From Candidatus Poribacteria bacterium (GTDB lineage Bacteria; Poribacteria; WGA-4E; WGA-3G), in assembly GCA_022827885.1 (NCBI GenBank), contig JAJEIP010000062.1, positions 1-64,000 on the forward strand: a DNA stretch of 64,000 nucleotides, given 5' to 3'. The notes under the pieces were generated by a model, which saw nothing but the letters and a program-made list of their open reading frames with translations, did no database searches and was not told where the DNA came from. Shown piece by piece: positions 42,372 through 52,489 of this stretch; position 1 is the stretch's first letter, and every line of letters begins with the position of its first letter. The position numbers were made by a program, and so were the translations under genes.

Positions 42372-42989
42372 ATGACAGCCTCTGCAGCACAAACATATCT
42401 CACACCCGAAGAATATATCGCATTTGAACGTAAAGCGCTTCCAAATTCAGAAATAATCAGGCACGAGTACTTAAAGGGTGAGTTGATAGCGATGTCCGGT
42501 GCGAGCCGCGCACATAATCTGATTTCGGGTAATATTTTTGGCGAGCTCCGCGCCCAATTGAGAGGCAGTGGATGCGAAACTTACATGAGCGATATGCGCG
42601 TAAGTACCCCGCCCACAGCATCCTATTTCTATCCTGATGTCGTTGTCGTTTGTGAAGACCCCCGTTTTGAAGATGATGTCTTTGACACACTTCTCAACCC
42701 GATTATCCTCGTAGAAGTCCTTTCACCCTCAACCGAGGCTTATGATCGCGGTGAAAAATTCGCACACTCTCGACAACTCACATCGTTGCAGGAATACGTC
42801 CTTGTCGCCCAAGACAAGGTTCTCGTTGAACACTACCGCCGCGAAGAAAAACAAAGGACTGCCCCAATTCCTGGGAAGGACTGGATTTTCACCGATTTCC
42901 AAGAACTTGGGGAAACTTTGCCACTCATCTCCATCCACTGTGAATTGCCCTTACGGGAAATCTACGAACGCGTTACGTTTCCTGATTAA
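42372..42989 (+). CDS. Uma2 family endonuclease-like protein (DUF820)
   Basis: LTPEEYIAFERKALPNSEIIRHEYLKGELIAMSGASRAHNLISGNIF; YFYPDVVVVCEDPRFEDD; PIILVEVLSPSTEAYDRGEKF. Confidence 0.93.
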   Translation: MTASAAQTYLTPEEYIAFERKALPNSEIIRHEYLKGELIAMSGASRAHNLISGNIFGELRAQLRGSGCETYMSDMRVSTPPTASYFYPDVVVVCEDPRFEDDVFDTLLNPIILVEVLSPSTEAYDRGEKFAHSRQLTSLQEYVLVAQDKVLVEHYRREEKQRTAPIPGKDWIFTDFQELGETLPLISIHCELPLREIYERVTFPD

Positions 42990-43002
42990 GGTTGAGACAT
43001 CC

Positions 43003-46000
43003 ATGCCAAACAAAAACCCATCCCTAAAATCCGGCATCCGAGATAACCTGCTTCGTGAAACAGTTCACGATTTTCTACAACAGGAAATTAAGGACGGTTC
43101 CGAACTCTCCATCGTATCCGCCTATTTCACCATCTATGCATACGAAAAAATGCAACACTCCCTGAATAAAATAGAGAAACTCCGTTTTCTTTTTGGGGAC
43201 CCTGATTTTGTCAAACGTATGGATCCGAATAATACAGATACAAAAGCGTTTGACATAACAGATACAGGTCTACAACTCAACCAACAACTTCGACAGAAAC
43301 CGATTGCCAAAGCGTGTGCCCAATGGATAAAAGAGAAGGTAAAAATCCGCACCACCCGCGAATCAAATCTGATACACGGGAAAATGTATCACATCACCAA
43401 TAACGGCGTTGACAAAGCAATTTTGGGCAGCTCCAACTTTACGGCGCGCGGACTCGGACTCAGTTCAAATAACAACAATATTGAACTTAATCTTGAGGTG
43501 AATGACAACCGAGATCTAACTAACCTCAAGGCGTGGTTTGATGAACTCTGGAATAACGATGAACTCGTTGAAGATGTGAAAAAGAAAGTCCTCGCAAAAT
43601 TGAAGCAGATAGGGCGAGACCACCCGCCTGAACTCGTCTATTACAAAACCCTATACGAACTTTTCCGCGAAGAAATTGAGACCCGAAAAACAAATGAACA
43701 GACCCTTGAAGATATACATCTATACGACATGAAAATTTGGAAGAAATTGTATGAATTCCAAAAAGAGGGCGCGAAAAGTGTTATTGCCCGTTTATTGCGT
43801 CACAACGGCTGTATCTTAGCAGATAGCGTCGGTTTAGGAAAAACATACACAGCACTCGCGGTGATAAAGTTCTTTGAATTGCGAAACGAACGCGTGCTTG
43901 TTCTCTGCCCGAAAAAACTTCGCGAAAATTGGGCACTCTATCCAGCCTATAATTCACAAGCATCCAATGAGTTTCTTGACGATAAATTTGGATACACCTT
44001 ACTATCACACACCGACCTATCCAGATATAGCGGTGATTCTGGTGGTGTCAATCTACAAAATTTCAACTGGCAGAATTTTGACCTGATTGTTATCGACGAA
44101 TCCCACAACTTCCGTAACGATACCAAACCGCGTGAGGACAAAGATGGCAACTTCCGCCATAGCCGTTATTCCCGCCTCTTAGAGGAAGTTATCAAGGAAG
44201 GCACAAAAACCAAAGTCCTAATGCTTTCCGCGACACCCGTGAATACTGCACTCACCGACCTCCGCAATCAGATATATCTCATGACAGAAAAACGCGAAGA
44301 TGCCTTTAGAAACAGTCTGGGGATCAGCAATATCCGCAATTTAATACGACAGGCGCAAAAAGCCTTCAAGGCGTGGGAGGAAAATGCCCCTAAAGATGGC
44401 ACAAGAGATAAAACAGAATTATTTAATACGTTAGGCACAGAATTTTTCCAACTGCTTGGTGGCGTTTCCATTGCGCGTTCCCGAAGGCATATCATAAAAT
44501 ACTATGCCGAAGAAATAGAAAAAATTGGTGAATTCCCCACACAACTGGCCCCGGTCAATTGCCATCCACCTACCGATCTATCCGGTGAACTTTCATATAA
44601 AGCGTTAGCGGATCAGATAGGTGATTTTGAACTATCCATCTATAGACCTTCCAGTTACGTTGTAGATGAAACAGCGAAACAGCGGTTGGTAGATGAGAAA
44701 AAGCGATTCCGTTTCAATCAAGCAGACCGTGAGAAATTCCTCATCGGTATGATGCAGACCAACTTCCTCAAACGGCTGGAGAGTTCTGCTCATTCCCTCT
44801 CTGAAACACTTGAACGCACCATCAACAAACACGATGAAATGCTGGACAAGATTAAACGCTTTCAGAAAAACAGCAATACAGCAGATGCAGGCGCAGATGT
44901 CCTCCCCGATGACGATGAAGACGATGAGGAATTTTTAATCAATCGTGCCAGAAATCCTTACCATCTCAAAGAATTGGATTGCGTCCGATGGAAACAGGAT
45001 ATCATCCAAGATAAACAGACCTTAACCGCTGCATGGCATAAAGTCAAATCCATTACACCGGAAAGAGATGGAAAACTGAAAGAGATTAAGAAGCATATTC
45101 GAGAGAAGGCACTCAACCCTACAAAAGATAAGGACAAAAACCCGAATCGCAAGTTGCTTATCTTTACGACCTTCAAAGATACGGCAGAATATCTCTACGA
45201 TAATTTATCTGAACTCACATCGGAATTAGATCTAAACATGGCACTGGTTTCTGGAGATATGACGCGAACGACCTGCGGAGAAAATAAATTCAACGATATC
45301 CTCACGAACTTTGCACCACGCGCAAGAGGACGTTCTGATGAGGTAAGCGACCCTATAGACCTGATTATTGCGACAGACTGTATCTCAGAGGGACAAAACC
45401 TTCAGGACTGCGATACCGTCCTCAACTACGATATACACTGGAATCCTGTCCGTATTATTCAACGGTTCGGACGGATTGACAGGATCGGGAGCAATAACGT
45501 CGCGGTCAAGATGATTAACTATTGGCCCACAGAAGATATGGAGGTCTATCTCCGTTTACGAAATCGTGTTGAATCCCGCATGGCACTCGCCGATGCCACC
45601 GCAAGTGGTGATGACGATCCGTTGAATGAATGGGCGTATGAACACGCACAGATGGAACTCAATTTCCGGGATAAGCAGTTGGAGCGGCTCCGTGAAGAGG
45701 TCCTTGATTTAGATGACCTCTCTGACGGTGTAGTAATGAGCGACTTTACGTTGGATTACTTCTTCGCACAACTCCTTAAGTATCTCGAAAGAAACAGAGA
45801 AAAACTTGAGGCAACACCTGATGGTGCGTATGCCGTTACCAACAACGAAAACAATCCCTCGGAAAACGGGGTCATATTCTTTCTTCAACAAACAAACGCA
45901 AGCACAGACAAACAGCAAAAAACCGCCAGTCCTATCCATCCTTACTACGCCGTTTACATCCGAAACAGTGGAGATATCCGTTACGGGTGTATTAACGCGA

Positions 46001-46281
46001 AACAGGTATTAGACCTATTTGAAACATCTACCGTTGGCAAGGAGCACGCGATAGATGAGCTGTGTCTGTGGTTTGACCAAGAAACGGAATACGGTGATAA
46101 CATGACCCACTACAACAAACTTTTGGACACCGTTATTTCGCATATCACACGCTCGCATACGAGGACACAAACGCAAAGTATAAGGAGAGGCGCGCCACGC
46201 GACACCAGACTCACGCCAGCATCCAAAGCACCGAAAGATACCGGTGATTTCAAATTGGTGACATGGTTGGTGATTGCATGA
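43003..46281 (+). CDS. PLD-nuclease domain + SNF2-type helicase/translocase
   Basis: N-terminal HGKMYHI...GSSNFTARGLG (HKD-like); ADSVGLGKTYTAL, VIDESHNF, MLSATPVN, IIQRFGRIDRIGS; starts 14 nt after the Uma2 gene. Confidence 0.92.
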   Translation: MPNKNPSLKSGIRDNLLRETVHDFLQQEIKDGSELSIVSAYFTIYAYEKMQHSLNKIEKLRFLFGDPDFVKRMDPNNTDTKAFDITDTGLQLNQQLRQKPIAKACAQWIKEKVKIRTTRESNLIHGKMYHITNNGVDKAILGSSNFTARGLGLSSNNNNIELNLEVNDNRDLTNLKAWFDELWNNDELVEDVKKKVLAKLKQIGRDHPPELVYYKTLYELFREEIETRKTNEQTLEDIHLYDMKIWKKLYEFQKEGAKSVIARLLRHNGCILADSVGLGKTYTALAVIKFFELRNERVLVLCPKKLRENWALYPAYNSQASNEFLDDKFGYTLLSHTDLSRYSGDSGGVNLQNFNWQNFDLIVIDESHNFRNDTKPREDKDGNFRHSRYSRLLEEVIKEGTKTKVLMLSATPVNTALTDLRNQIYLMTEKREDAFRNSLGISNIRNLIRQAQKAFKAWEENAPKDGTRDKTELFNTLGTEFFQLLGGVSIARSRRHIIKYYAEEIEKIGEFPTQLAPVNCHPPTDLSGELSYKALADQIGDFELSIYRPSSYVVDETAKQRLVDEKKRFRFNQADREKFLIGMMQTNFLKRLESSAHSLSETLERTINKHDEMLDKIKRFQKNSNTADAGADVLPDDDEDDEEFLINRARNPYHLKELDCVRWKQDIIQDKQTLTAAWHKVKSITPERDGKLKEIKKHIREKALNPTKDKDKNPNRKLLIFTTFKDTAEYLYDNLSELTSELDLNMALVSGDMTRTTCGENKFNDILTNFAPRARGRSDEVSDPIDLIIATDCISEGQNLQDCDTVLNYDIHWNPVRIIQRFGRIDRIGSNNVAVKMINYWPTEDMEVYLRLRNRVESRMALADATASGDDDPLNEWAYEHAQMELNFRDKQLERLREEVLDLDDLSDGVVMSDFTLDYFFAQLLKYLERNREKLEATPDGAYAVTNNENNPSENGVIFFLQQTNASTDKQQKTASPIHPYYAVYIRNSGDIRYGCINAKQVLDLFETSTVGKEHAIDELCLWFDQETEYGDNMTHYNKLLDTVISHITRSHTRTQTQSIRRGAPRDTRLTPASKAPKDTGDFKLVTWLVIA

Positions 46282-46294
46282 ATGTGTCGCATTC

Positions 46295-46522
46295 CTGTAG
46301 AAGGGAACTCCGATTCCCGACTATAGTAACCCAAGTTGCTACTAATGAATTCTACTCGTTTGAAAAAGTTTGTCGGTATGTTCTTCACCCCCGGGGAATG
46401 CCATAAGGCATTCATACCGTTGATTCCGGGGTGATATGTCTATAGAAAACAGCGTATTCAGATTCTTGCACTCCAGCGGAGTGCTATGTCTATAAGTAAC
46501 TGGCAACTTGGGTTATAGTAGC
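46295..46522. repeat. Composite intergenic repeat with inverted ends and internal palindromes
   Basis: TAACCCAAGTTGC near 46326 and its inverse at 46503; GAATGCCATAAGGCATTC (46396-46413), GCACTCCAGCGGAGTGC (46468-46484), two TATGTCTATA motifs. Confidence 0.7.
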
Positions 46523-46545
46523 AACAGAGTTATAGGAACACAACA

Positions 46546-49500
46546 ATGAACAAAGACGCAATCAAATCTACATTAGCAGCAATGCGCACGGGTGATCTAT
46601 TAGAAAAATCAAAAGACCTGCTATCCATTTTAGGCTACCGCAGTGAACTCACACTTGAACTTTCCGGCACCGTCCACGACTTTTTTGAGGAATTTCCACC
46701 GCTCACCCCGAACACCAAAACCGAACAGGAATTCCGCAAACACGCTGAATCCGCACAAATTATATTTCAATTCACAAAAGACGAAATTGAAGAGGGGCCA
46801 CAACAGATAACGATGCTGGAGTCCAGTGCGTTCGACAAAGGAAACATCAAAAGTTTCCTGTTCTGTGCAGTCGAGTTGAAAGATAACACCTATTCCCGAA
46901 CCAAATACGCCGAGTTCACACGAGAAATCAATAAAAGACTGTTCGCACCCACCGTGATCTTATTTCGCGCCGGTAATCGTTTGACGGTTGCATTTGCCGA
47001 TCGGCGTCCAGACAAAACCGACGAGGACCGCGATGTGCTTGGACAGGTTACCCTCATCAAAGACATCCGCCTCAACAATCCACACCGCGCACATTTGGAT
47101 ATCCTCTCCGAACTCTCACTTGCGGAATGCGTCAAGTGGATGAATGACAACAGGAAACCGAAAAACTTCGACGGTCTACTATCGGCATGGCTCGCCAAAC
47201 TGGACACCGAAGAACTCAACAAACAGTTCTATCGGAAACTGTTCGCGTGGTACGAATGGGCAGTTAAAGAAGCAACGTTCCCGACAGACGAAAACCGCGT
47301 CTTGAAACCGGAAGAGCATGTGATACGTCTCATTACACGCCTACTCTTTATCTGGTTTATCAAGGAAAAAGGATTAATAGCAGATGTGTTGTTCAACAAA
47401 GCACAAATCCAAGACCTACTCAAAGAGACTGACTTTGATAACGGCGATTCCTACTATCGCGCCGTGCTACAAAACCTGTTCTTCGCTACACTGAACACCG
47501 AAATAGACAAACGTGGATTTAGCACAGGCTCATACACTACCCATCGCGATTTCTCACGCTATCGCTATAAAACCCAGATACGCAATTCTGATAGACTGTT
47601 AGAACTTTTCGACCAAACCCCCTTCATCAACGGCGGTTTGTTCGACTGTCTGGACAGTTTCAAAGCAACAGGAGAAGGCGGTTACAGAATAGATTGTTTT
47701 TCTGATGAACAGTACAAGAAGTTATCCATTCCCAACCGCCTCTTTTTTGACGAAAATAGAGGACTCCTCCCCCTACTTGAACACTACAAATTCACCGTCG
47801 AGGAGAACACACTGATAGATCAGGAGGTCGCACTCGACCCCGAACTACTCGGCAGGGTATTTGAAAACCTACTCGCTGCCTATAATCCAGAAACTGGTGC
47901 GACAGTCCGCAAACAGACCGGCTCCTATTACACCCCACGTGCAATTGTTGACTACATGGTAGATGAGGCGTTAGTCGCGACGCTTTCCCAAAAGTGTAGT
48001 CCAACCGATAGCGATATGCAATTGTGGGAAGAACGGCTACGCTATCTCCTCGATTATGCCCAAAGATTCGACGATGCCAATGAATGGTTTGACGACCACG
48101 AAACAGACACGATTGTCAGAACAATCTCCGAACTCAAGATATTGGATCCAGCGGTCGGTTCTGGCGCGTTCCCGATGGGAATGCTCCACAAGTTGACGCT
48201 TGCCCTCAGACGTCTTGATTCTGACAACACCCGGTGGGAAGAATTACAAAAAGAACTCGCCGGAAAACGTGCGAAAGAGGCTTTTAACACCCAAAATCAA
48301 CAGGAACGCGATGCTGAACTCACTGAAATCAGCGGGACTTTTGAACGCTACCGAGATTCAGATTTCGGACGGAAGTTGTACCTGATTCAGAACAGCATCT
48401 TTGGTGTAGACATTCAGCCCGTGGCATGCCAGATCGCCAAACTTCGCTTTTTCATCTCGCTTGCGATTGAGCAGGAACCGGACAGCAGTGCAGAGAACTT
48501 CGGCATCAAACCATTGCCGAACTTGGAGACGCGCTTTGTCGCAGCGGATACACTAATAGGCTTAGATATTTCTGAAACAGAGGGATTGTTCCAAGATGAC
48601 ACCGTCCAGAAATTGCTACAAGAAATTGACGCAATTCGCGAGAAGTTTTTCCTCGCAAACAACCGAACACAAAAACGTGAACTTGAAGAGCAGGAAGAAG
48701 ATTACCGCACACACTTGGAGAACGAATTGGAGCGGAAGAGAACAGAATGGATAGAGATTCAGCAGCGAGAAATAGAACGAAAAATTGCCCGTCTTCCCAA
48801 TCCAGTACAACGTGAACAGCTGCGGGAACAGGAACAGATAATATACGAGAAACGTAAAGAAAAGTTTGATGCCAGTTTTGAGGACGCTCAAAAAATCGCG
48901 CAATGGAAACCCTACGACCAGAACACAAAAGCAGATTGGTTTGATCCTGAATGGATGTTTGGTGTCCCGGACGGGTTTGATGTAGCAATTGGCAATCCGC
49001 CATATATACAGTTGCAAAAGGAAGGTGGTAGACTTGGAAATCTTTATCAAGATAAAGGTTTTGATACCTTCGCCCGCACAGGCGATATCTACTGCTTGTT
49101 CTACGAAAAAGCGAATCAACTTTTGAAAAACAATGGACATGTCTGTTTTATCACTTCTAATAAATGGATGCGCGCTGGCTACGGTAAAAAGTTGAGGGAT
49201 TACTTTGTAACGCTTACCCAACCGATTCAACTGATGGATATGGGACCGGATGTATTTGATGCAACTGTTGACACAAACATTTTGCTTTTTCAAAAGACTA
49301 CAGCCGATGTACCTGATGCCTTCAGAGGTGTATCCCTCGGAGCAGATTTTGACAGACAAACTGACAACATTGCCCAATATCTGATTGATCATGGCGCGAC
49401 TATGGAAACACCCGATATCGGTGAACCGTGGGCAATACTCTCCGCTGCTGAACTTGACTTGAAACGTAAAATTGAGGATATCGGTATACTGCTCAAAGAC

Positions 49501-50286
49501 TGGGATATAAACATCTATCGTGGAATTGTAACAGGTTGTAATGAAGCATTCATCATAGACGAGGCAAAGCGCAAACAACTCATAGCACAAGACCCGAAGT
49601 CTGCTAAAATCATTAAACCCATTTTGCGCGGAAAAGACATCAAACGCTACCATGCTCAGCAATCAGGATTTTACATACTTGCAACAGGTTACGATCTTGA
49701 TATTTTACATCAGTACCCTACCATTTTCAGTTACCTTGAGGATATAGGAAAACGGATAGACTCTGGAATAATAAAAACAAAAGGTAAAGGACTATTTGAG
49801 AGGGATGACCAAGGTGAGAATTGGTGGAATCTCAGATCTTGTGCTTACTACGCAGAATTTGATAAGGAAAAGATTATCTGGCAAGAGATGGCAAAGAAAG
49901 GGACATTTCTGATTGATAGAAACAAATTCTATTTGCTTGATACAACACGTATATTAACAGGTGACCACCTTACTTATTTAACTGGTATCTTAAATTCAAG
50001 GTTCTTCCTTTTCGCTTTCAAGAATTACTATGCGGGTGGTCATTTAGGTTCAAAAGGAGTCAGATTCAAAAGTGAATTTATGAAAAACTTTCCTGTCCCC
50101 CCTATTACTAACGCGAACCAACACATTGCCACACAAATAGAAGAATTAGTTGAAAAGATTATCAATGCCAAACACACCGACCCCGATGCGAACACCTCCG
50201 ATCTTGAAAATGAGATTGATACTCTGGTGTATGAATTGTATAATTTAACATCAGCGGAAATTGCCATTGTGGAGAGGGCTGTCTGA
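46546..50286 (+). CDS. Eco57I-like N6-adenine DNA methylase, possible type IIG/BREX PglX-like architecture
   Basis: 1246 aa; QTGSYYTPRAIVDYMVDEAL, ILDPAVGSGAFPMGML (motif I), IGNPPYIQ (motif IV), C-terminal TaqI-like specificity region. Confidence 0.92.
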   Translation: MNKDAIKSTLAAMRTGDLLEKSKDLLSILGYRSELTLELSGTVHDFFEEFPPLTPNTKTEQEFRKHAESAQIIFQFTKDEIEEGPQQITMLESSAFDKGNIKSFLFCAVELKDNTYSRTKYAEFTREINKRLFAPTVILFRAGNRLTVAFADRRPDKTDEDRDVLGQVTLIKDIRLNNPHRAHLDILSELSLAECVKWMNDNRKPKNFDGLLSAWLAKLDTEELNKQFYRKLFAWYEWAVKEATFPTDENRVLKPEEHVIRLITRLLFIWFIKEKGLIADVLFNKAQIQDLLKETDFDNGDSYYRAVLQNLFFATLNTEIDKRGFSTGSYTTHRDFSRYRYKTQIRNSDRLLELFDQTPFINGGLFDCLDSFKATGEGGYRIDCFSDEQYKKLSIPNRLFFDENRGLLPLLEHYKFTVEENTLIDQEVALDPELLGRVFENLLAAYNPETGATVRKQTGSYYTPRAIVDYMVDEALVATLSQKCSPTDSDMQLWEERLRYLLDYAQRFDDANEWFDDHETDTIVRTISELKILDPAVGSGAFPMGMLHKLTLALRRLDSDNTRWEELQKELAGKRAKEAFNTQNQQERDAELTEISGTFERYRDSDFGRKLYLIQNSIFGVDIQPVACQIAKLRFFISLAIEQEPDSSAENFGIKPLPNLETRFVAADTLIGLDISETEGLFQDDTVQKLLQEIDAIREKFFLANNRTQKRELEEQEEDYRTHLENELERKRTEWIEIQQREIERKIARLPNPVQREQLREQEQIIYEKRKEKFDASFEDAQKIAQWKPYDQNTKADWFDPEWMFGVPDGFDVAIGNPPYIQLQKEGGRLGNLYQDKGFDTFARTGDIYCLFYEKANQLLKNNGHVCFITSNKWMRAGYGKKLRDYFVTLTQPIQLMDMGPDVFDATVDTNILLFQKTTADVPDAFRGVSLGADFDRQTDNIAQYLIDHGATMETPDIGEPWAILSAAELDLKRKIEDIGILLKDWDINIYRGIVTGCNEAFIIDEAKRKQLIAQDPKSAKIIKPILRGKDIKRYHAQQSGFYILATGYDLDILHQYPTIFSYLEDIGKRIDSGIIKTKGKGLFERDDQGENWWNLRSCAYYAEFDKEKIIWQEMAKKGTFLIDRNKFYLLDTTRILTGDHLTYLTGILNSRFFLFAFKNYYAGGHLGSKGVRFKSEFMKNFPVPPITNANQHIATQIEELVEKIINAKHTDPDANTSDLENEIDTLVYELYNLTSAEIAIVERAV

Positions 50287-50326
50287 ATCGCGGATTACTC
50301 GGATGACTCAGATTTCACGGATTTTT
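50281..50326 (+). repeat. GTCTGAATCGCGGATT repeat family, copy 1
   Basis: gtctgaatcgcggattactcggatgactcagatttcacggattttt; includes the stop codon of the methylase gene. Confidence 0.75.
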
Positions 50327-50477
50327 AGATGTTTGCCATCCCAAACCGGTTGGGAATTTGGGGGATTTTCCAGAGAATTGAATAGTCTTAAAATGAAATT
50401 AGGCTGTCATCTATTGACGAGATGTGCTATTCTTAAGTATAGTAATCTGCATTGTTAAGGCAGTGATAGTATCAATT

Positions 50478-50514
50478 GTCAGAATCGCGGATTGTGCAGA
50501 CTTCTCGGATTTTT
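50478..50514 (+). repeat. GTCTGAATCGCGGATT repeat family, copy 2
   Basis: gtcagaatcgcggattgtgcagacttctcggattttt. Confidence 0.7.
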
Positions 50515-50582
50515 CCGAAAGGAGCTCGGATTGTGTTAAAATTCAAATATCAAACTCAGGAATAGCAGAAAAAGGACTTCTA

Positions 50583-52232
50583 ATGGAAACAATAAATTTG
50601 AAAATACCTAAAATACCGAATGATCCAAATCCAATAGATATACCCCTAAAAAATGGTGACCAACTATTCATAGTCGGACCTAATGGTTCCGGAAAATCCG
50701 CGTTGATACAGCGATTCGTTTCGCAGCTGCCGTCCGACAGGGTTAAGCGGATAACTGCACATAGACAAACATGGCTCAAATCCGGAAGCATCGATCTCAC
50801 TCCTGCAGGTCGTCAACGATATGAGATAGATAGACCAAGTTATGATACAGCTCTGGCCGCTCGCTGGAGAGATGATAAAGCTGGACAGGATTTATCTGCT
50901 GTTCTATTTGACTTAGTTTCTAAAGAAAATGCACGGGCACGAACTATTGCTTTCCATATAGACAAACAAAATATTGAGAAAGCACAAATTATTTCTGATG
51001 AATCGCCATCGCCGTTTGATGAAATAAATAAGTTGCTTGATTTCGGTATGCTGGAAGTTACGATCAAAAACGATAATGACCAGAATCTAATCGCAAGGCA
51101 TCCAAAAGGGCAGCCTTTCAATATTGCTGAAATGTCAGATGGGGAAAGGAATGCTGCGATTATTGCAGCGCACGTTATTACGGCTGAACCTGGAAAGGTA
51201 TTCTTAATAGATGAACCGGAGAGACATCTCCATCGATCCATCATCCAGCCATTTCTCTCGGCGTTATTCGACCTCAGAAGAGATTGTATATTTATTGTTT
51301 CAACTCATGAGATAACTCTGCCAGTTGCTAACTCAAATGCACGAGCACTCATGCTCAGATCCTGTCAGTGGAGTAACAACCAATGCGTAGCATGGAATGC
51401 CGAAGTCTTAGCCCCAAACTCTCAACTACCTGAGGATCTCAAACTGGCAATCCTTGGATCTAGGGATAGAATCCTCTTCGTGGAAGGAGATCCCACTGGC
51501 AGTCTGGACTTTCCGTTATATACTGCTCTTTTCCCTGACCTTTCCGTGGTTCCAAAGGGAAGTTGTGAGGAAGTCCAAAAAGCAGTACTTGGTTTGCGAG
51601 GATCTCAAGACAAACACCACGTTGAAGCGTTTGGACTCATTGACGAAGATGGCCGGAAATGCAAAGAAATAGAGAAACTTGCCGAAAAAGGTGTATTTGC
51701 CTTAGCAGTTTACTCCGCAGAAGCTCTTTACTATTGCTCAGACGCTATTGCTGCGGTTGCTCACCGACAAGCGGAGTCACTCGGTGAAGATGAAAGTAGA
51801 TTCATTGAATCAGCTAAGCAAGAGGCAATTGAAATATTGAACGGACACGCAGAAAGAATGGCCGCTCGCAGGTGCGAACGTAAAATACATCAGTTGTTAT
51901 TACAGCAAGCTCCGAATTGGAAGTCAATTAAGGATAATCCAGGGCAACAAATTTGCGTATCAGTTGATTCGCCTTATCTGGAGGAGCTTAATATTTTCAA
52001 TGAGTTCGCCAAAAACGGAGAACTGGATCAACTTGTTGCCCGTTATCCAGTACGCGAGAGTTCTGCTTTTGCAGCCATTGCAAAAGCCCTGAAATGCCAA
52101 CACAAAAATGACTATGAGCGCATGGTTATTGCTCAAATTCGGAGTGACAATGAGTTGGCAGAGAAGCTGAAAAAACGTATTGGTCCACTTTCTGCAACAC
52201 TGGATCAGGTAGAGGACCCAGAAACCACATAG
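50583..52232 (+). CDS. AAA ATPase fused to TOPRIM-like domain (DUF4435-like; OLD/PARIS-like)
   Basis: VGPNGSGKSALI Walker A, EMSDGERNAAI signature, VFLIDEPERHLHRS Walker B, then ILFVEGDPTGSLDFPLYTALFPDLSVVPKGSCEEV and FGLIDEDGR. Confidence 0.85.
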   Translation: METINLKIPKIPNDPNPIDIPLKNGDQLFIVGPNGSGKSALIQRFVSQLPSDRVKRITAHRQTWLKSGSIDLTPAGRQRYEIDRPSYDTALAARWRDDKAGQDLSAVLFDLVSKENARARTIAFHIDKQNIEKAQIISDESPSPFDEINKLLDFGMLEVTIKNDNDQNLIARHPKGQPFNIAEMSDGERNAAIIAAHVITAEPGKVFLIDEPERHLHRSIIQPFLSALFDLRRDCIFIVSTHEITLPVANSNARALMLRSCQWSNNQCVAWNAEVLAPNSQLPEDLKLAILGSRDRILFVEGDPTGSLDFPLYTALFPDLSVVPKGSCEEVQKAVLGLRGSQDKHHVEAFGLIDEDGRKCKEIEKLAEKGVFALAVYSAEALYYCSDAIAAVAHRQAESLGEDESRFIESAKQEAIEILNGHAERMAARRCERKIHQLLLQQAPNWKSIKDNPGQQICVSVDSPYLEELNIFNEFAKNGELDQLVARYPVRESSAFAAIAKALKCQHKNDYERMVIAQIRSDNELAEKLKKRIGPLSATLDQVEDPETT

Positions 52233-52310
52233 TTAGTTGACACCTATTTGTCCTGCATGTGATCATTACTCTCAAGTCATCCTTATTATGTGGAAGTTTT
52301 GGAATAAATT

Positions 52311-52356
52311 GTCTGAATCGCGGATGATGTAGATTGCTTAGATTTCGCGGATTTTT
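52311..52356 (+). repeat. GTCTGAATCGCGGATT repeat family, copy 3
   Basis: gtctgaatcgcggatgatgtagattgcttagatttcgcggattttt. Confidence 0.75.
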
Positions 52357-52396
52357 GGATCTGTGGCATCCGGCATTAGAGTGAGGTGGACAAGAT

Positions 52397-52439
52397 AATC
52401 CGCGTCATCCGTGTCATCTGTGTAATCCGCGATTCAGAC
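52397..52439 (-). repeat. GTCTGAATCGCGGATT repeat family, copy 4 (inverted)
   Basis: aatccgcgtcatccgtgtcatctgtgtaatccgcgattcagac. Confidence 0.75.
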
Positions 52440-52489
52440 GATTGCGAGGTATAATTTCCCGAAGAAATTGTGGCTATGGAGAAAAGCCA

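Noticed and set aside
42742-43002. N-terminal extension of the helicase ORF overlapping Uma2
   Set aside because: Overlaps a well-supported Uma2 frame; ATG at 43003 is a better start.
48616-49662. 348-aa minus-strand ORF inside the methylase gene
   Set aside because: Antisense of a well-supported coding frame; no family features.
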